64,000 bases of DNA from Paraglaciecola arctica (lineage in GTDB: Bacteria; Pseudomonadota; Gammaproteobacteria; Enterobacterales; Alteromonadaceae), in NCBI RefSeq assembly GCF_018861065.1, contig NZ_JAHKQO010000006.1:62001-126000 (forward strand), written 5' to 3'. The notes under the pieces were generated by a model that made no database searches, was not told where the DNA came from, and worked only from the letters and a program-made list of their open reading frames with translations. Positions 1 through 8,252 of this stretch are shown piece by piece (positions within the stretch are counted from its first letter, which is position 1; each line of letters opens with the position of its first letter). A program made the position numbers and the translations under genes.

Positions 1-1669
1 TCCACTGTGAGCGCAAGGATTTAATTGCTTTGGACTGTTCTTCAATTTCTAGCGGCTGTGCTATTAGCGCCTCTACGTCGACTAATAGTGCAGGCTTGCG
101 AGGTGCAGCTATGTATTCTTGCCAATCTTTTAAGTTTTCAATTTGTTCTTTAACGCTACCAAAAGAGCGTTCCAAATAGCCCTGTTGTTTCTCCGGTAAT
201 TCGCTATACCATTTTTGAACTTTTTGATACAACCCCATCGCTGCTTTGAACTTACCTTGATTGATTAGACTTTCAACGGCTCTCAATTTGTTTCTACATC
301 GAGAAACGTCTCCATCCAATTGATTTTTCAAGGTTTTAATTGCCTGTTGCCAATTTTTTAACCTTTCATTCCACTGCTGAGACAATTGCTTCGGCATATA
401 TTTTTGATAGTTAGCAACCGTGTCACGCCATATCACCTTTTGCTCCCTGATATACTCGTGAGCAGCTTCAATTTGGCTAGCATCATTTGGCAAAGTTAAA
501 TCATCAAATTTTTGCAACAATGATTGACATTTTTTAATCACTTGTTGGAATTCAGGCAGGCTCGATAAGGTGTGTAAACTTGACAACAATTGATTATTGA
601 GTTGCTCTAGTTGCTTATGAATTTCGGATTTGGAGGCCGGTACTTGACCAATTAACTCACTCAACTGGGCAGCGAGTTGCTCACTTTTTTCAACAAAGCT
701 GTCGACTTCTGGCGAACTTATTTCACTAATGCGTGTATTTAACTGTGTTGCCACCTCAGTCAAACATTGTTCGACATTTTGTACTAAGGTTTGGATGTTT
801 TCACTTAGGGCTAACTCTTGTTGTTGTGCTCGCCACTGAGGCTCCATCACAGCAATACTGCGTTCAACTCGTGCACTTATATCTGCAAATTTTTGTTCAA
901 TCTCTAGGCGTTTAAATTCGGGTAAGCAGTTAAAACGTTCTGATATTTGAGTGTACTGCTTAGTGAGCGCTTTTTGCTGTTCTTGAATAACTAAAAAGTC
1001 GCCGTGATCTTTCAATGCCAGTAAACGAGACAACATCATTTTGACTTGCTGTTCGATTTCTATTGGCGCTTTTTCAGCGGCTAACCAGCTATCGAGTTTG
1101 TCTTTAGCTAGCGTAATAATGTCGTTTGATGATGTTTTTTTCTGTATTTTAGTCAACAACTTACGGGATTGAGCATGGTCTGATAAGGTTTGTAATATCG
1201 CAATTTGCAAACTCTCATTTTGAGTATCAAACAAAAGTTTATCTTGTAACTGTGGTTTATCCGCTTTTTGTAACAAAGTCATCGCGAGGGGAGTATCTTG
1301 CTGCACCCATGGTTGCATCAACAACTTTTCAACTATGCGAATATCCTTTGTTTCAAGAATGAATTTTCGCTTTTCTTCCTCAGAAAGAGCATTGTTTTGC
1401 TTATCCAACAAGGTATTTTCAACGTACTGTTGAGACTTTTTTTGCACTCTTTCGTTTTTTGCAATCTCTGACATTTTGTACCACAACACAAAACTATCGA
1501 GTTTTTGTAATGCAGCCAAACTCACAGTTACATCAGAATCATTAAATGCCAATTCATGTAAAACAGACTTTTGCTGAGGATCTTCACTATTTAGATTTTC
1601 TATCGCTTTAAGGCGTACCTGAGGGTCAGGGTTTTGATGTTTGGAACGAAAAAGGTGCTTAAAGATCAT
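1..1669 (-). CDS. DUF349 domain protein (3' end outside window)
   Basis: A continuous reading frame of 556 codons runs leftward from an ATG at 1669 off the left edge, so the C-terminal part is missing. The N-terminus (MIFKHLFRSKHQNPDPQVRL) followed by a stretch on DPQQKSVLHELAFNDSD is typical of the roughly 900-residue DUF349 proteins of marine gammaproteobacteria. The N-terminal part looks like HEAT-type helical repeats; the rest is highly charged, Gln/Lys-rich helix with coiled-coil character and tryptophans at regular intervals, as in DUF349 repeats. No catalytic motif is visible and the function is not known to me. The start overlaps the end of the yeaC-like gene by 11 bp, so the two are probably translationally coupled. 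Confidence 0.8.
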   Translation of the reverse strand, partial: MIFKHLFRSKHQNPDPQVRLKAIENLNSEDPQQKSVLHELAFNDSDVTVSLAALQKLDSFVLWYKMSEIAKNERVQKKSQQYVENTLLDKQNNALSEEEKRKFILETKDIRIVEKLLMQPWVQQDTPLAMTLLQKADKPQLQDKLLFDTQNESLQIAILQTLSDHAQSRKLLTKIQKKTSSNDIITLAKDKLDSWLAAEKAPIEIEQQVKMMLSRLLALKDHGDFLVIQEQQKALTKQYTQISERFNCLPEFKRLEIEQKFADISARVERSIAVMEPQWRAQQQELALSENIQTLVQNVEQCLTEVATQLNTRISEISSPEVDSFVEKSEQLAAQLSELIGQVPASKSEIHKQLEQLNNQLLSSLHTLSSLPEFQQVIKKCQSLLQKFDDLTLPNDASQIEAAHEYIREQKVIWRDTVANYQKYMPKQLSQQWNERLKNWQQAIKTLKNQLDGDVSRCRNKLRAVESLINQGKFKAAMGLYQKVQKWYSELPEKQQGYLERSFGSVKEQIENLKDWQEYIAAPRKPALLVDVEALIAQPLEIEEQSKAIKSLRSQW

Positions 1670-1952
1670 CCTGTTTAAACCGCGCTATTGTTTGAATGTT
1701 ATTAGAATTTTGTTTAAGTTCTTGCTGCAGAGATTCTCGACTTCTATGCACAATTTCGCCGTCAGGTCCCACTGTCATGTGTTGATCTGATTTGAGATTT
1801 TTGGCTTGATAGTACATCACCGCTTGCATAGATGTTTCACGCTGCTGCTGAGTAAGGGGCGAACCGTCTAACCACTTACCAGTAGCAACAGCTTGCAACA
1901 ATTTTTGATATACCGGCTCAGACATTGAGTTTAATAATGCAGAACTATCCAT
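1659..1952 (-). CDS. YeaC family protein (DUF1315)
   Basis: A 97-residue cytosolic protein with no signal peptide or membrane segment. The N-terminal half contains the motifs SMSEPVYQKLLQAVATGKW and LTQQQRETSMQAVMYYQAKN, which match the DUF1315/YeaC family (usually 90-100 residues, so this is full length). The C-terminal 35 residues are polar and low in conservation. It lies 4 bp downstream of the zinc-ribbon gene and overlaps the DUF349 gene, so the three probably form one leftward transcript. No biochemical role is established for this family that I can name. Confidence 0.85.
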   Translation of the reverse strand: MDSSALLNSMSEPVYQKLLQAVATGKWLDGSPLTQQQRETSMQAVMYYQAKNLKSDQHMTVGPDGEIVHRSRESLQQELKQNSNNIQTIARFKQDDL

Positions 1953-1956
1953 TTTT

Positions 1957-2283
1957 TTAATCAGACCTTTTTAACAAAATAAGACGCACACGATTTACGA
2001 TGTACCAAACGAAACCTATAAGCGAGGCCCCTATTGCAAGATTATGTTGCAAATCTCCAGGTTGCGCACTTCCCCAATACATAAATCCAAAGCCCGCCAC
2101 AAATAACAACATAGCAATCATGGATTGAGTTTGAATTTTTTGGTTTTTTAAATACTTATTTAAGCTTTGTTTACGAGCGATGTCTTCGGCATCTGCAGTA
2201 CCTAATCCAAAACCACAACTCTGACAGCTCTGCGCCTTATCAGACATTTTTTTACCACAAGAAGGGCAATCTATTAATGCCAT
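1957..2283 (-). CDS. Zinc-ribbon membrane protein
   Basis: A 108-residue protein that begins with a zinc ribbon of two CxxC pairs (CPSCGKK and CQSCGFG, about residues 6-24), continues through a basic linker and ends with two predicted membrane helices (about residues 55-75 and 80-100). The frame is open further upstream to 2409, but that part runs back through a terminator hairpin and into the end of the symporter gene. The ATG at 2283 is preceded by a good GGAGT ribosome site 8 bases away, so I use it. The function is unknown; such one-ribbon, two-helix proteins are widespread small membrane proteins. Confidence 0.75.
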   Translation of the reverse strand: MALIDCPSCGKKMSDKAQSCQSCGFGLGTADAEDIARKQSLNKYLKNQKIQTQSMIAMLLFVAGFGFMYWGSAQPGDLQHNLAIGASLIGFVWYIVNRVRLILLKRSD

Positions 2284-2323
2284 ATCTTTTACTCCAAACT
2301 TTGATATGCAAACCAAGGGAAAT

Positions 2324-2354
2324 AGAAAAGCGCGGCTGATAGCCGCGCTTTTCT
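2324..2354 (-). terminator. Rho-independent terminator of the AGCS symporter gene
   Basis: A perfect 14-bp inverted repeat (arms 2324-2337 and 2341-2354, three-base loop) lies 15 bp past the symporter stop codon. The GC core CGCGGCT is flanked by A and T runs, so it can act in either orientation. Confidence 0.85.
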
Positions 2355-2368
2355 CAAACCACCGAAGG

Positions 2369-4039
2369 TTATTTATTTTGTGTATTAAATTTATCCCAGT
2401 ATTCTGCAACTGATTCTTTCATTTCTTTACGTAGCAAGAAAATACCAAATAAATTAGGTAAGGTCATCACCACTATTGCTACCGCAGACAATGTCCATAC
2501 CAATGTTGTATCAGACACTGCCGCCCATACAAATCCAGCCACATAGACTACACGATAGGGCATTACTGAACGAGGACCGAATAAATAAGTCATGGCCCTG
2601 TCGCCGTAGTAAGACCAAGCGATAGCGGTAGAAAAGGCAAACAGTAACAACCCAACTGATACAATATATTTTCCTGACTCACCAAAAAAACCTTTAGTAA
2701 ACGCTAGGGCCGTTAGACTGGCTGAGTGAATTAACGACTCACCTCTTACGATAATATTGTCTTTAATTAAGTTACCATCCACTACTTTTAATGTTCCGGT
2801 AAAATTGTCCTCTGGCTCACCTAACGAAAAAACAACGTTATCAGCGAATGAACGCGCATTAAAAATAGTAAAACCTTTGCTCACCGCTTTACCATTAATA
2901 ACTTGAATTTCACCATTAAAACTTGTGACGCCATGACCTTCAATATCATTTATGTAATTATACAGCGTTTGTTTGTCTTCTTGACTCGTTTCAACGTAAT
3001 CACCGGATAATATATACATATCACTACGGTCAAAGGTATTAAAATGTTTGTCTTTCCAAACACCAGAGGAAAGAATCACTAAACCTGTAATAGTACAAAT
3101 CAGAATAGTGTCGATAAAGGGTTCAAGAATAGACACCATACCCTCGGCAACAGGTTCATCAGTTTTTGCAGCGGCGTGAGCAATAGGAGCAGACCCCTGC
3201 CCCGCTTCGTTTGAAAACAGACCGCGATTTACACCACGGTTAAAGGCGTACGCAATGGTTGCGCCCAAAAAGCCACCGGTTGCAGCTGACCCAGTAAAAA
3301 CATCAGAGAAAACAGAAACAAAAGCCGGTCCAACATTTTCCAAATTAGCGAAAATTACGGCTAAAGCCCCTACTATGTATATCAACGCCATCAAGGGGAC
3401 TATTTTCGAAGTAACAGCCGCGATACGTGTGATACCACCTAAAATAACCAAAGCTAACAATATGCCCAACACACTGCCGACAACAAGTGGATCAAAGCCA
3501 AAAGTCGATTCAATACTTGTGGCAATACTGTTACTTTGCGGCAAATTACCCGTTCCAAAAGAACTGATAACAGTGGCAATAGCAAACGCTACAGCTAACC
3601 ATTTCATGTTCAAACGTTTGTCCATGTAATACATGGGGCCACCTGCCATAGTGCCGTCTGGGGTCTTATCGCGATATTTATGGGACAGTGTGACTTCAAC
3701 AAACTTCGTGGTCATACCGAAAAATGCCGTTGCCCACATCCAAAACAAAGCAGCCGGTCCACCTAAAAACAAGGCAAATGCAACGCCACCAATATTACCG
3801 GTACCTACAGTCCCCGAAAGCGCCGTAGTTAAGGCTCTAAAATGTGTGGTGTCACCGGGAGAATCCGCTTTATCATATTTTCCGGTAACGACTTTCCACG
3901 CATGTTTGAAATAACGCACTTGCGGAAATTTTAAGTAAATAGTAAAAAATAAACCTGTACCTAATAACACATATGGAAACCACCAAGCGCCTCCTAACAT
4001 GCCATCCATCGATTTCAGTAAATTATGAAAAGCTTCCAA
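2369..4039 (-). CDS. Alanine/glycine:sodium symporter (AGCS family)
   Basis: A 556-residue polytopic inner-membrane protein that should import alanine or glycine with sodium. Family signatures are clear: [20 protein letters not shown] near residues 75-95, the [15 protein letters not shown] segment, [10 protein letters not shown] and the later [20 protein letters not shown] motif. Between the helix ending [10 protein letters not shown] and the last helices lies a soluble stretch of about 100 residues (roughly 330-430) that compact family members of 440-480 residues lack; it contains a repeated IQVINGK/LKVVDGN pattern and is probably a structured extramembrane domain. The start ATG at 4039 follows a plausible GGGGAA ribosome site. 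The gene is monocistronic, closed by the 2324-2354 terminator. The substrate (Ala, Gly or D-Ala) cannot be told from sequence. Confidence 0.93.
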   Translation of the reverse strand: MEAFHNLLKSMDGMLGGAWWFPYVLLGTGLFFTIYLKFPQVRYFKHAWKVVTGKYDKADSPGDTTHFRALTTALSGTVGTGNIGGVAFALFLGGPAALFWMWATAFFGMTTKFVEVTLSHKYRDKTPDGTMAGGPMYYMDKRLNMKWLAVAFAIATVISSFGTGNLPQSNSIATSIESTFGFDPLVVGSVLGILLALVILGGITRIAAVTSKIVPLMALIYIVGALAVIFANLENVGPAFVSVFSDVFTGSAATGGFLGATIAYAFNRGVNRGLFSNEAGQGSAPIAHAAAKTDEPVAEGMVSILEPFIDTILICTITGLVILSSGVWKDKHFNTFDRSDMYILSGDYVETSQEDKQTLYNYINDIEGHGVTSFNGEIQVINGKAVSKGFTIFNARSFADNVVFSLGEPEDNFTGTLKVVDGNLIKDNIIVRGESLIHSASLTALAFTKGFFGESGKYIVSVGLLLFAFSTAIAWSYYGDRAMTYLFGPRSVMPYRVVYVAGFVWAAVSDTTLVWTLSAVAIVVMTLPNLFGIFLLRKEMKESVAEYWDKFNTQNK

Positions 4040-4114
4040 TGATATTCCCCTTAATTTTTTGTCGTTTTATTTTAGTTATTTTATTTGTTTGAGTTATCTT
4101 GTTTAATTATTTTC

Positions 4115-5242
4115 CTAGCGAAGAATATCAATTACAGCGCGCATGGCAATCAATACATCTTCCCCCAACTGTTTACAACGTGCTGGAGACCAACCGTAAA
4201 CCGGATCTGGCAAATTGATATTATCTTTAAAGGGCATTTCCAAAGTGTATGATAAACAATCAAATTCATGGCCAATCGCATTGGCTGCAACCGTTAAATT
4301 CCCCTTACCTGGCTCGTCCTTATCGTATCCATGTTCATCTTGAAACTCAGGAGTGGCAATCGCAAATGCCGACTTAAAGGTGTTTTCTAAATTATTTAGT
4401 CGCTCATTATAATTAGGATTGCCCTCGCAACCGGCCACAAAATTATAGGGTAATGCCTCGTCGCCGTGCACATCCAAAAACATATCCACCCCAGTTTCAA
4501 GCATTTTTTGTTTGACCAAAAATACCTCTGGGCTTTTTTCTAAACTAGGTGTTTGCCATTCACGGTTTAAATTGATGCCTTTAGCATTAGTACGCAAATG
4601 GCCACGCGCCGCGCCATCAGGATTCATGTTGGGTACAACATAAAACACGGCCTTATCGAGTAAAAGTCGTGCTAAGCCATCATCTTCATCTAAAAGCCGT
4701 TCCAAAAGCCCTTCTACTAACCACTCGGCCATAGTTTCACCAGGATGCTGCCGAGCCGTTACCCATATTGCTTTTTTGCCTTCTTCAGGTTGACCTACAA
4801 CTAACATCGACAAATCTCTGCCATCTAAGGTTTCCCCTAAAAATTCTTGTCGGCACTCGATTGACTTTTGCGCCCAACTCACTAGGTCTAAATGGCGCTC
4901 ATAACTGTAGGGTGCAAAATAGGCATAGTAGATATTTTCAAATTCCGGCGTGTGCGCAATAGTTAAGTTTTCGCCGTCAAATTCACAATCCACTCTGAAC
5001 CAATCTTGTCTGTCATAAGACGCAACCGCTTGATAATTTTGCCAACCTCCTGGGTAAGCTGACTTTTCTAAATCAATAATTTTTATTTGATGGGAAACAA
5101 AACTTTGCGTTTCTAATTTAAAATGAAACCACTGATAGAATTCAGATTGGTTGTCTTTGAGGATACTTAATTGAATATTTAATGGATCTTCTGCGCGGAT
5201 AACTTGAATATTTCCGCTATCAAAATTGCTACTGATTCTCAC
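4115..5242 (-). CDS. M14 family zinc carboxypeptidase (cytosolic type)
   Basis: A 375-residue protein without signal peptide. An N-terminal beta-rich domain (residues 1-125) precedes the peptidase domain. The zinc ligands are visible as the HxxE pair in TARQHPGETMAEW (about residue 166) and the later His of DVHGDE (about residue 259). The substrate-binding NxNR-type motif appears as GINLNREW and the catalytic Glu as YTLEMPFK near the C-terminus. This architecture matches the cytosolic carboxypeptidase-like subfamily common in proteobacteria, whose natural substrates are uncertain. It stands alone between two intergenic gaps of about 70 bp. Confidence 0.9.
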   Translation of the reverse strand: MRISSNFDSGNIQVIRAEDPLNIQLSILKDNQSEFYQWFHFKLETQSFVSHQIKIIDLEKSAYPGGWQNYQAVASYDRQDWFRVDCEFDGENLTIAHTPEFENIYYAYFAPYSYERHLDLVSWAQKSIECRQEFLGETLDGRDLSMLVVGQPEEGKKAIWVTARQHPGETMAEWLVEGLLERLLDEDDGLARLLLDKAVFYVVPNMNPDGAARGHLRTNAKGINLNREWQTPSLEKSPEVFLVKQKMLETGVDMFLDVHGDEALPYNFVAGCEGNPNYNERLNNLENTFKSAFAIATPEFQDEHGYDKDEPGKGNLTVAANAIGHEFDCLSYTLEMPFKDNINLPDPVYGWSPARCKQLGEDVLIAMRAVIDILR

Positions 5243-5314
5243 TTTTTGGTCCTGTGGAGATTTGCCCCGAGTAATCTATCACAAACACTAAAAAAAAGGA
5301 TCAGTGATAGCTGC

Positions 5315-5845
5315 TTATCCCGAAAAAAACTGTCGTAATTTTAGTCCCAGTGCACTTGAGTAACCGAAGGATTTAGCGAGCACTTTCTGGTCTTGGTCCA
5401 TGATATAATAAGTGGGATAACCTTGTATTTTAAATTGTTGTTTCAACTCGTTATGACCTAACAAAATTTGACTAGAAATATGATGTTTATCAGCAAAACT
5501 TCGAACTTCTTCTACGTTTGAATAATCTAGCGCTATTCTGACAATATTCACTTTATCTGTATCTAAATACTCGAGATTACCTATGCTCAAGGAGCAGACG
5601 CTACACCAAGGAGCAAAAAAATAAATCAATGTTGGTTTATTAGACTCGTATACGGCATTGACCTCTCCATCCATACCCACCAACAAATGCTCACTCAATT
5701 CCACATGCGTATCCACATCGAGTAAATTTCGTGATTGCCAACTATTAATCGCAAAAAACACTGCAACTAACACTACAATATCCCTTAACAGAGTAAGCCA
5801 TTTAGAGACTTTGAATTTGCGATGTTTTTTGTTCTGATTGCTCAA
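5315..5845 (-). CDS. Membrane-anchored thioredoxin-like protein (TlpA/ScsD type)
   Basis: A 176-residue protein with an N-terminal signal anchor (about residues 17-37, after a Lys/Arg-rich N-terminus) and a periplasmic thioredoxin fold. The redox motif is WCSVC in FFAPWCSVCSLSIGNLEYL (about residues 80-86), and the cis-proline loop is IQGYPTYYIMD. This arrangement fits periplasmic disulfide oxidoreductases of the TlpA/ScsD type that keep or make disulfides in exported proteins. No partner gene (DsbD, ScsB, cytochrome maturation) is adjacent, so its target is open. Confidence 0.8.
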   Translation of the reverse strand: MSNQNKKHRKFKVSKWLTLLRDIVVLVAVFFAINSWQSRNLLDVDTHVELSEHLLVGMDGEVNAVYESNKPTLIYFFAPWCSVCSLSIGNLEYLDTDKVNIVRIALDYSNVEEVRSFADKHHISSQILLGHNELKQQFKIQGYPTYYIMDQDQKVLAKSFGYSSALGLKLRQFFSG

Positions 5846-5874
5846 AAATCAAACCTCTTTTCTTTGAACTAAAT

Positions 5875-5896
5875 AAAACCCGCCGAAGCGGGTTTT
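5875..5896 (-). terminator. Terminator of the extended GAPDH gene
   Basis: A 9-bp stem (AAAACCCGC / GCGGGTTTT) with a CGAA tetraloop on the plus strand lies 39 bp after the GAPDH stop; in the leftward direction it is followed by a T-rich tail. Confidence 0.85.
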
Positions 5897-5934
5897 TATT
5901 GCAATATTACTAGAATAAATTGTTGTTGGAATAC

Positions 5935-7401
5935 TTACCCTAACTTACTTGGCAAAGGCTCGGGCAAGGTAGGATAAACTAAATCAGCCATATGCTGCAG
6001 CACTTTCATTACCTGACAGCTGTATCCAAATTCGTTGTCATACCAAACGTATAAAGTTACACGGTTTCCAGCCACTATGGTTGCTTGAGAATCAACCACT
6101 GAGGGCGCCCGCGTACCCACTAAATCAGTGGATACAATTTCCTTAGAAGCGGTAAAATTAATTTGATGTTGCAACGGCGAAAATAACGCAATATCGCGTA
6201 AATAGTCATTGATAGCAGTTTTATCTGTTGACTCACCTAAATGCAAATTCAAAATCGCCAAAGATACATTAGGTGTCGGCACACGAATCGAACTACCAGT
6301 CAATTTACCCTGTAACTCCGGGTAAGCCTTTGCTACGGCAGTAGCCGCCCCAGTTTCTGTAATAACCATATTTAAAGGAGCACTTCTTCCGCGGCGATCA
6401 CCTTTATGAAAATTATCAATGAGGTTTTGATCATTGGTATAGGAATGCACAGTTTCAACATGTCCACTTTCAATTCGATACTTTTGATCTAAGGCTTTGA
6501 GCACAGGCGTTATTGCGTTAGTAGTGCAACTTGCGGCAGATAAGATTTTATCATCAGTTAAAATGTCGTTGTCGTTTACGCCATATACGATATTTTTAAT
6601 ATCACCTTTACCTGGCGCCGTGAGAAGAACTTTCTTAACTCCCTTAGATTGTAAATGTTGTCCTAAGCCCTCTTGGTCACGCCATATCCCAGTATTATCA
6701 ACCACAATTGCTTGTTCAATACCATACTTGCTGTAATCGACTTCTGTTGGATTATTGGCATAGATTACCTGAATATACGAGCCGTTAGCCTTAATCGCAT
6801 TTTTTTCTACATCAATTGTAATACTGCCGTTAAAAGGCCCATGCACAGAATCTCGTCGCAACAAACTGGCGCGTTTTTCTAAATCACCTTCTTTGCCACC
6901 ACGTACAACAATTGCTTTGAGCCGCAACTTGTTATTGGTACCTTGCCTTTCAATAAGTAACCTTGCCAATAGTCGCCCTATTCGACCAAAACCATACAAC
7001 ACCACATCTTGTGATTTTTGTTGATCTTTGGCATTTATAATAGTGTTGAGTTGAGTACTGAGATACTCCTCAATAGATTGGTTTTTGAATGCGGGGTCAT
7101 AATGATAGGCATATGCGAGTCTTCCCAAGTCAATGTGAGCCGGAGCCAACTCCATTTCGTTTAGCGCTTGTAACAATGGCCAACTTTCTCTCAGTCTAAG
7201 TTTACTTTGCTCTTTTAACCTAACAGTACGGTGAGCTTTAATTATATCAATAGCACTAGCGCCTAATAATGGTCGACCATATACCGAAATTTCAATGGCT
7301 CGATTACGATAAAGTTTCCCCAATACTGGCTGCATTTGTTCTGCATATTCTTGTCTTTCTTGCCAACTACTAATGAGTTCTTGCTCTAACTGCTGATTCA
7401 T
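5935..7401 (-). CDS. Glyceraldehyde-3-phosphate dehydrogenase, N-terminally extended
   Basis: A 488-residue enzyme of which residues 130-470 form a complete type-I GAPDH: the NAD(P)-binding motif VVLYGFGRIGRLLARLL, the catalytic cysteine in SAASCTTNAITP and the C-terminal WYDNEFGYS. The first 130 residues are an extra helical domain not found in the 331-residue GapA encoded at 15105. Extended GAPDHs of this length are a recognised group in Alteromonadales and Vibrionales. The cofactor-loop residue after the Rossmann motif is within RLKAIVVRGG, without the usual Asp of strictly NAD-dependent enzymes (GapA here has GINDL), so NADP use and a gluconeogenic role are possible but inferred. Monocistronic. 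Confidence 0.92.
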   Translation of the reverse strand: MNQQLEQELISSWQERQEYAEQMQPVLGKLYRNRAIEISVYGRPLLGASAIDIIKAHRTVRLKEQSKLRLRESWPLLQALNEMELAPAHIDLGRLAYAYHYDPAFKNQSIEEYLSTQLNTIINAKDQQKSQDVVLYGFGRIGRLLARLLIERQGTNNKLRLKAIVVRGGKEGDLEKRASLLRRDSVHGPFNGSITIDVEKNAIKANGSYIQVIYANNPTEVDYSKYGIEQAIVVDNTGIWRDQEGLGQHLQSKGVKKVLLTAPGKGDIKNIVYGVNDNDILTDDKILSAASCTTNAITPVLKALDQKYRIESGHVETVHSYTNDQNLIDNFHKGDRRGRSAPLNMVITETGAATAVAKAYPELQGKLTGSSIRVPTPNVSLAILNLHLGESTDKTAINDYLRDIALFSPLQHQINFTASKEIVSTDLVGTRAPSVVDSQATIVAGNRVTLYVWYDNEFGYSCQVMKVLQHMADLVYPTLPEPLPSKLG

Positions 7402-7713
7402 AACTTTTTGCCTAATTCCCGATAGTCATATCAAAATTCGCGGGCATTCTAATCAAGGAAACACAAACTACCAAATTGTTGAAAAATTACGATTCACTGT
7501 AAGAAATGTAATATATGCTCAATTTTTAGGTAATTAATTTTCATTATTATGAAAAACTAGTAGAAGGAGTGATTTAACGTCGATAATTATTAAAAACAAT
7601 AAATAAAAACATGTTTTTGTACTGTAATCATGAAATTAACTTTCATGAAATAACATCAAAGTTAATTAAAAAAACTACAATTAGAGCAGATGATATGGCT
7701 TTTGAGCTTAAGA
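7402..7713. other. Intergenic region between GAPDH and the STAS-like gene
   Basis: 312 bp of AT-rich DNA without a credible gene. It should contain the promoter of the extended GAPDH gene and the end of the glycogen-operon transcript. The only structure seen is an inverted repeat TCATGAAA-N5-TTTCATGA at 7628-7648, which could be an operator or a weak hairpin. Confidence 0.5.
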
Positions 7714-8178
7714 TTAACGATTTGGATGAATAAAGGCATTCTTCGTAAAAAACTGTTCAACTTGTTGTTTATCTAATTCCACATTCACTTCAGACAACCA
7801 AGTACAAGCCGAATTAACATCAGACAAAAATGCAAACTTTAGATCAGCCTCTTCATAAGCGGGTACTAATTGACTTTTAATCGTGTTGGCGATTTCTGAG
7901 TCACGGATCACTACAGCCAATGCTTTCAATCCCATAGACTTTCTGATTAGGGTATGTTTTAAAAATGATTGATAAGTAGAAGGGGGCATTAGGCTCTCGC
8001 CATATAGGCAACTAAGGGTTCCCCAAGGTTTTGATAAATTTAACTGTGCGATATAGTCTCCCATTTCTTTCGCACCTCGCTTCATGGTTTCGTCGTTCCA
8101 TGGTCCTCGGGCTGAGAACATAATAGTTTGGCGGGAACGATCAACAACATATTCACCATGCTCATTCGCATGTTTCAT
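7714..8178 (-). CDS. Hypothetical protein, STAS/SpoIIAA-like
   Basis: A 154-residue soluble protein without signal peptide. The alternation of an N-terminal beta hairpin (YVVDRSRQTIMFSARGPWND) with helix and a central strand-helix unit resembles the SpoIIAA-like/STAS-type hypothetical proteins of marine gammaproteobacteria, but I see no phosphorylatable Ser in the right context and do not claim the fold. The ATG at 8178 has a clear GAGG ribosome site. It lies 74 bp downstream of glgX in the same direction and might be the last gene of the glycogen operon. Function unknown. Confidence 0.6.
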   Translation of the reverse strand: MKHANEHGEYVVDRSRQTIMFSARGPWNDETMKRGAKEMGDYIAQLNLSKPWGTLSCLYGESLMPPSTYQSFLKHTLIRKSMGLKALAVVIRDSEIANTIKSQLVPAYEEADLKFAFLSDVNSACTWLSEVNVELDKQQVEQFFTKNAFIHPNR

Positions 8179-8252
8179 TGTTACAACCTCTAATCTAAAA
8201 CGCTATAAACCCAGCCAATTCATCAAATGGCAGTCTGTAACGTCAACACTTA

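Noticed and set aside
3255-3914. Two long plus-strand open frames opposite the AGCS symporter
   Set aside because: Low-complexity, Pro/Lys-rich translations antisense to a clear gene; shadows of its codon pattern.
5276-5310. CTATCAC/GTGATAG inverted repeat as a terminator of the thioredoxin-like gene
   Set aside because: 7-bp AT-rich stem with a 20-base loop, no proper U-run after it.
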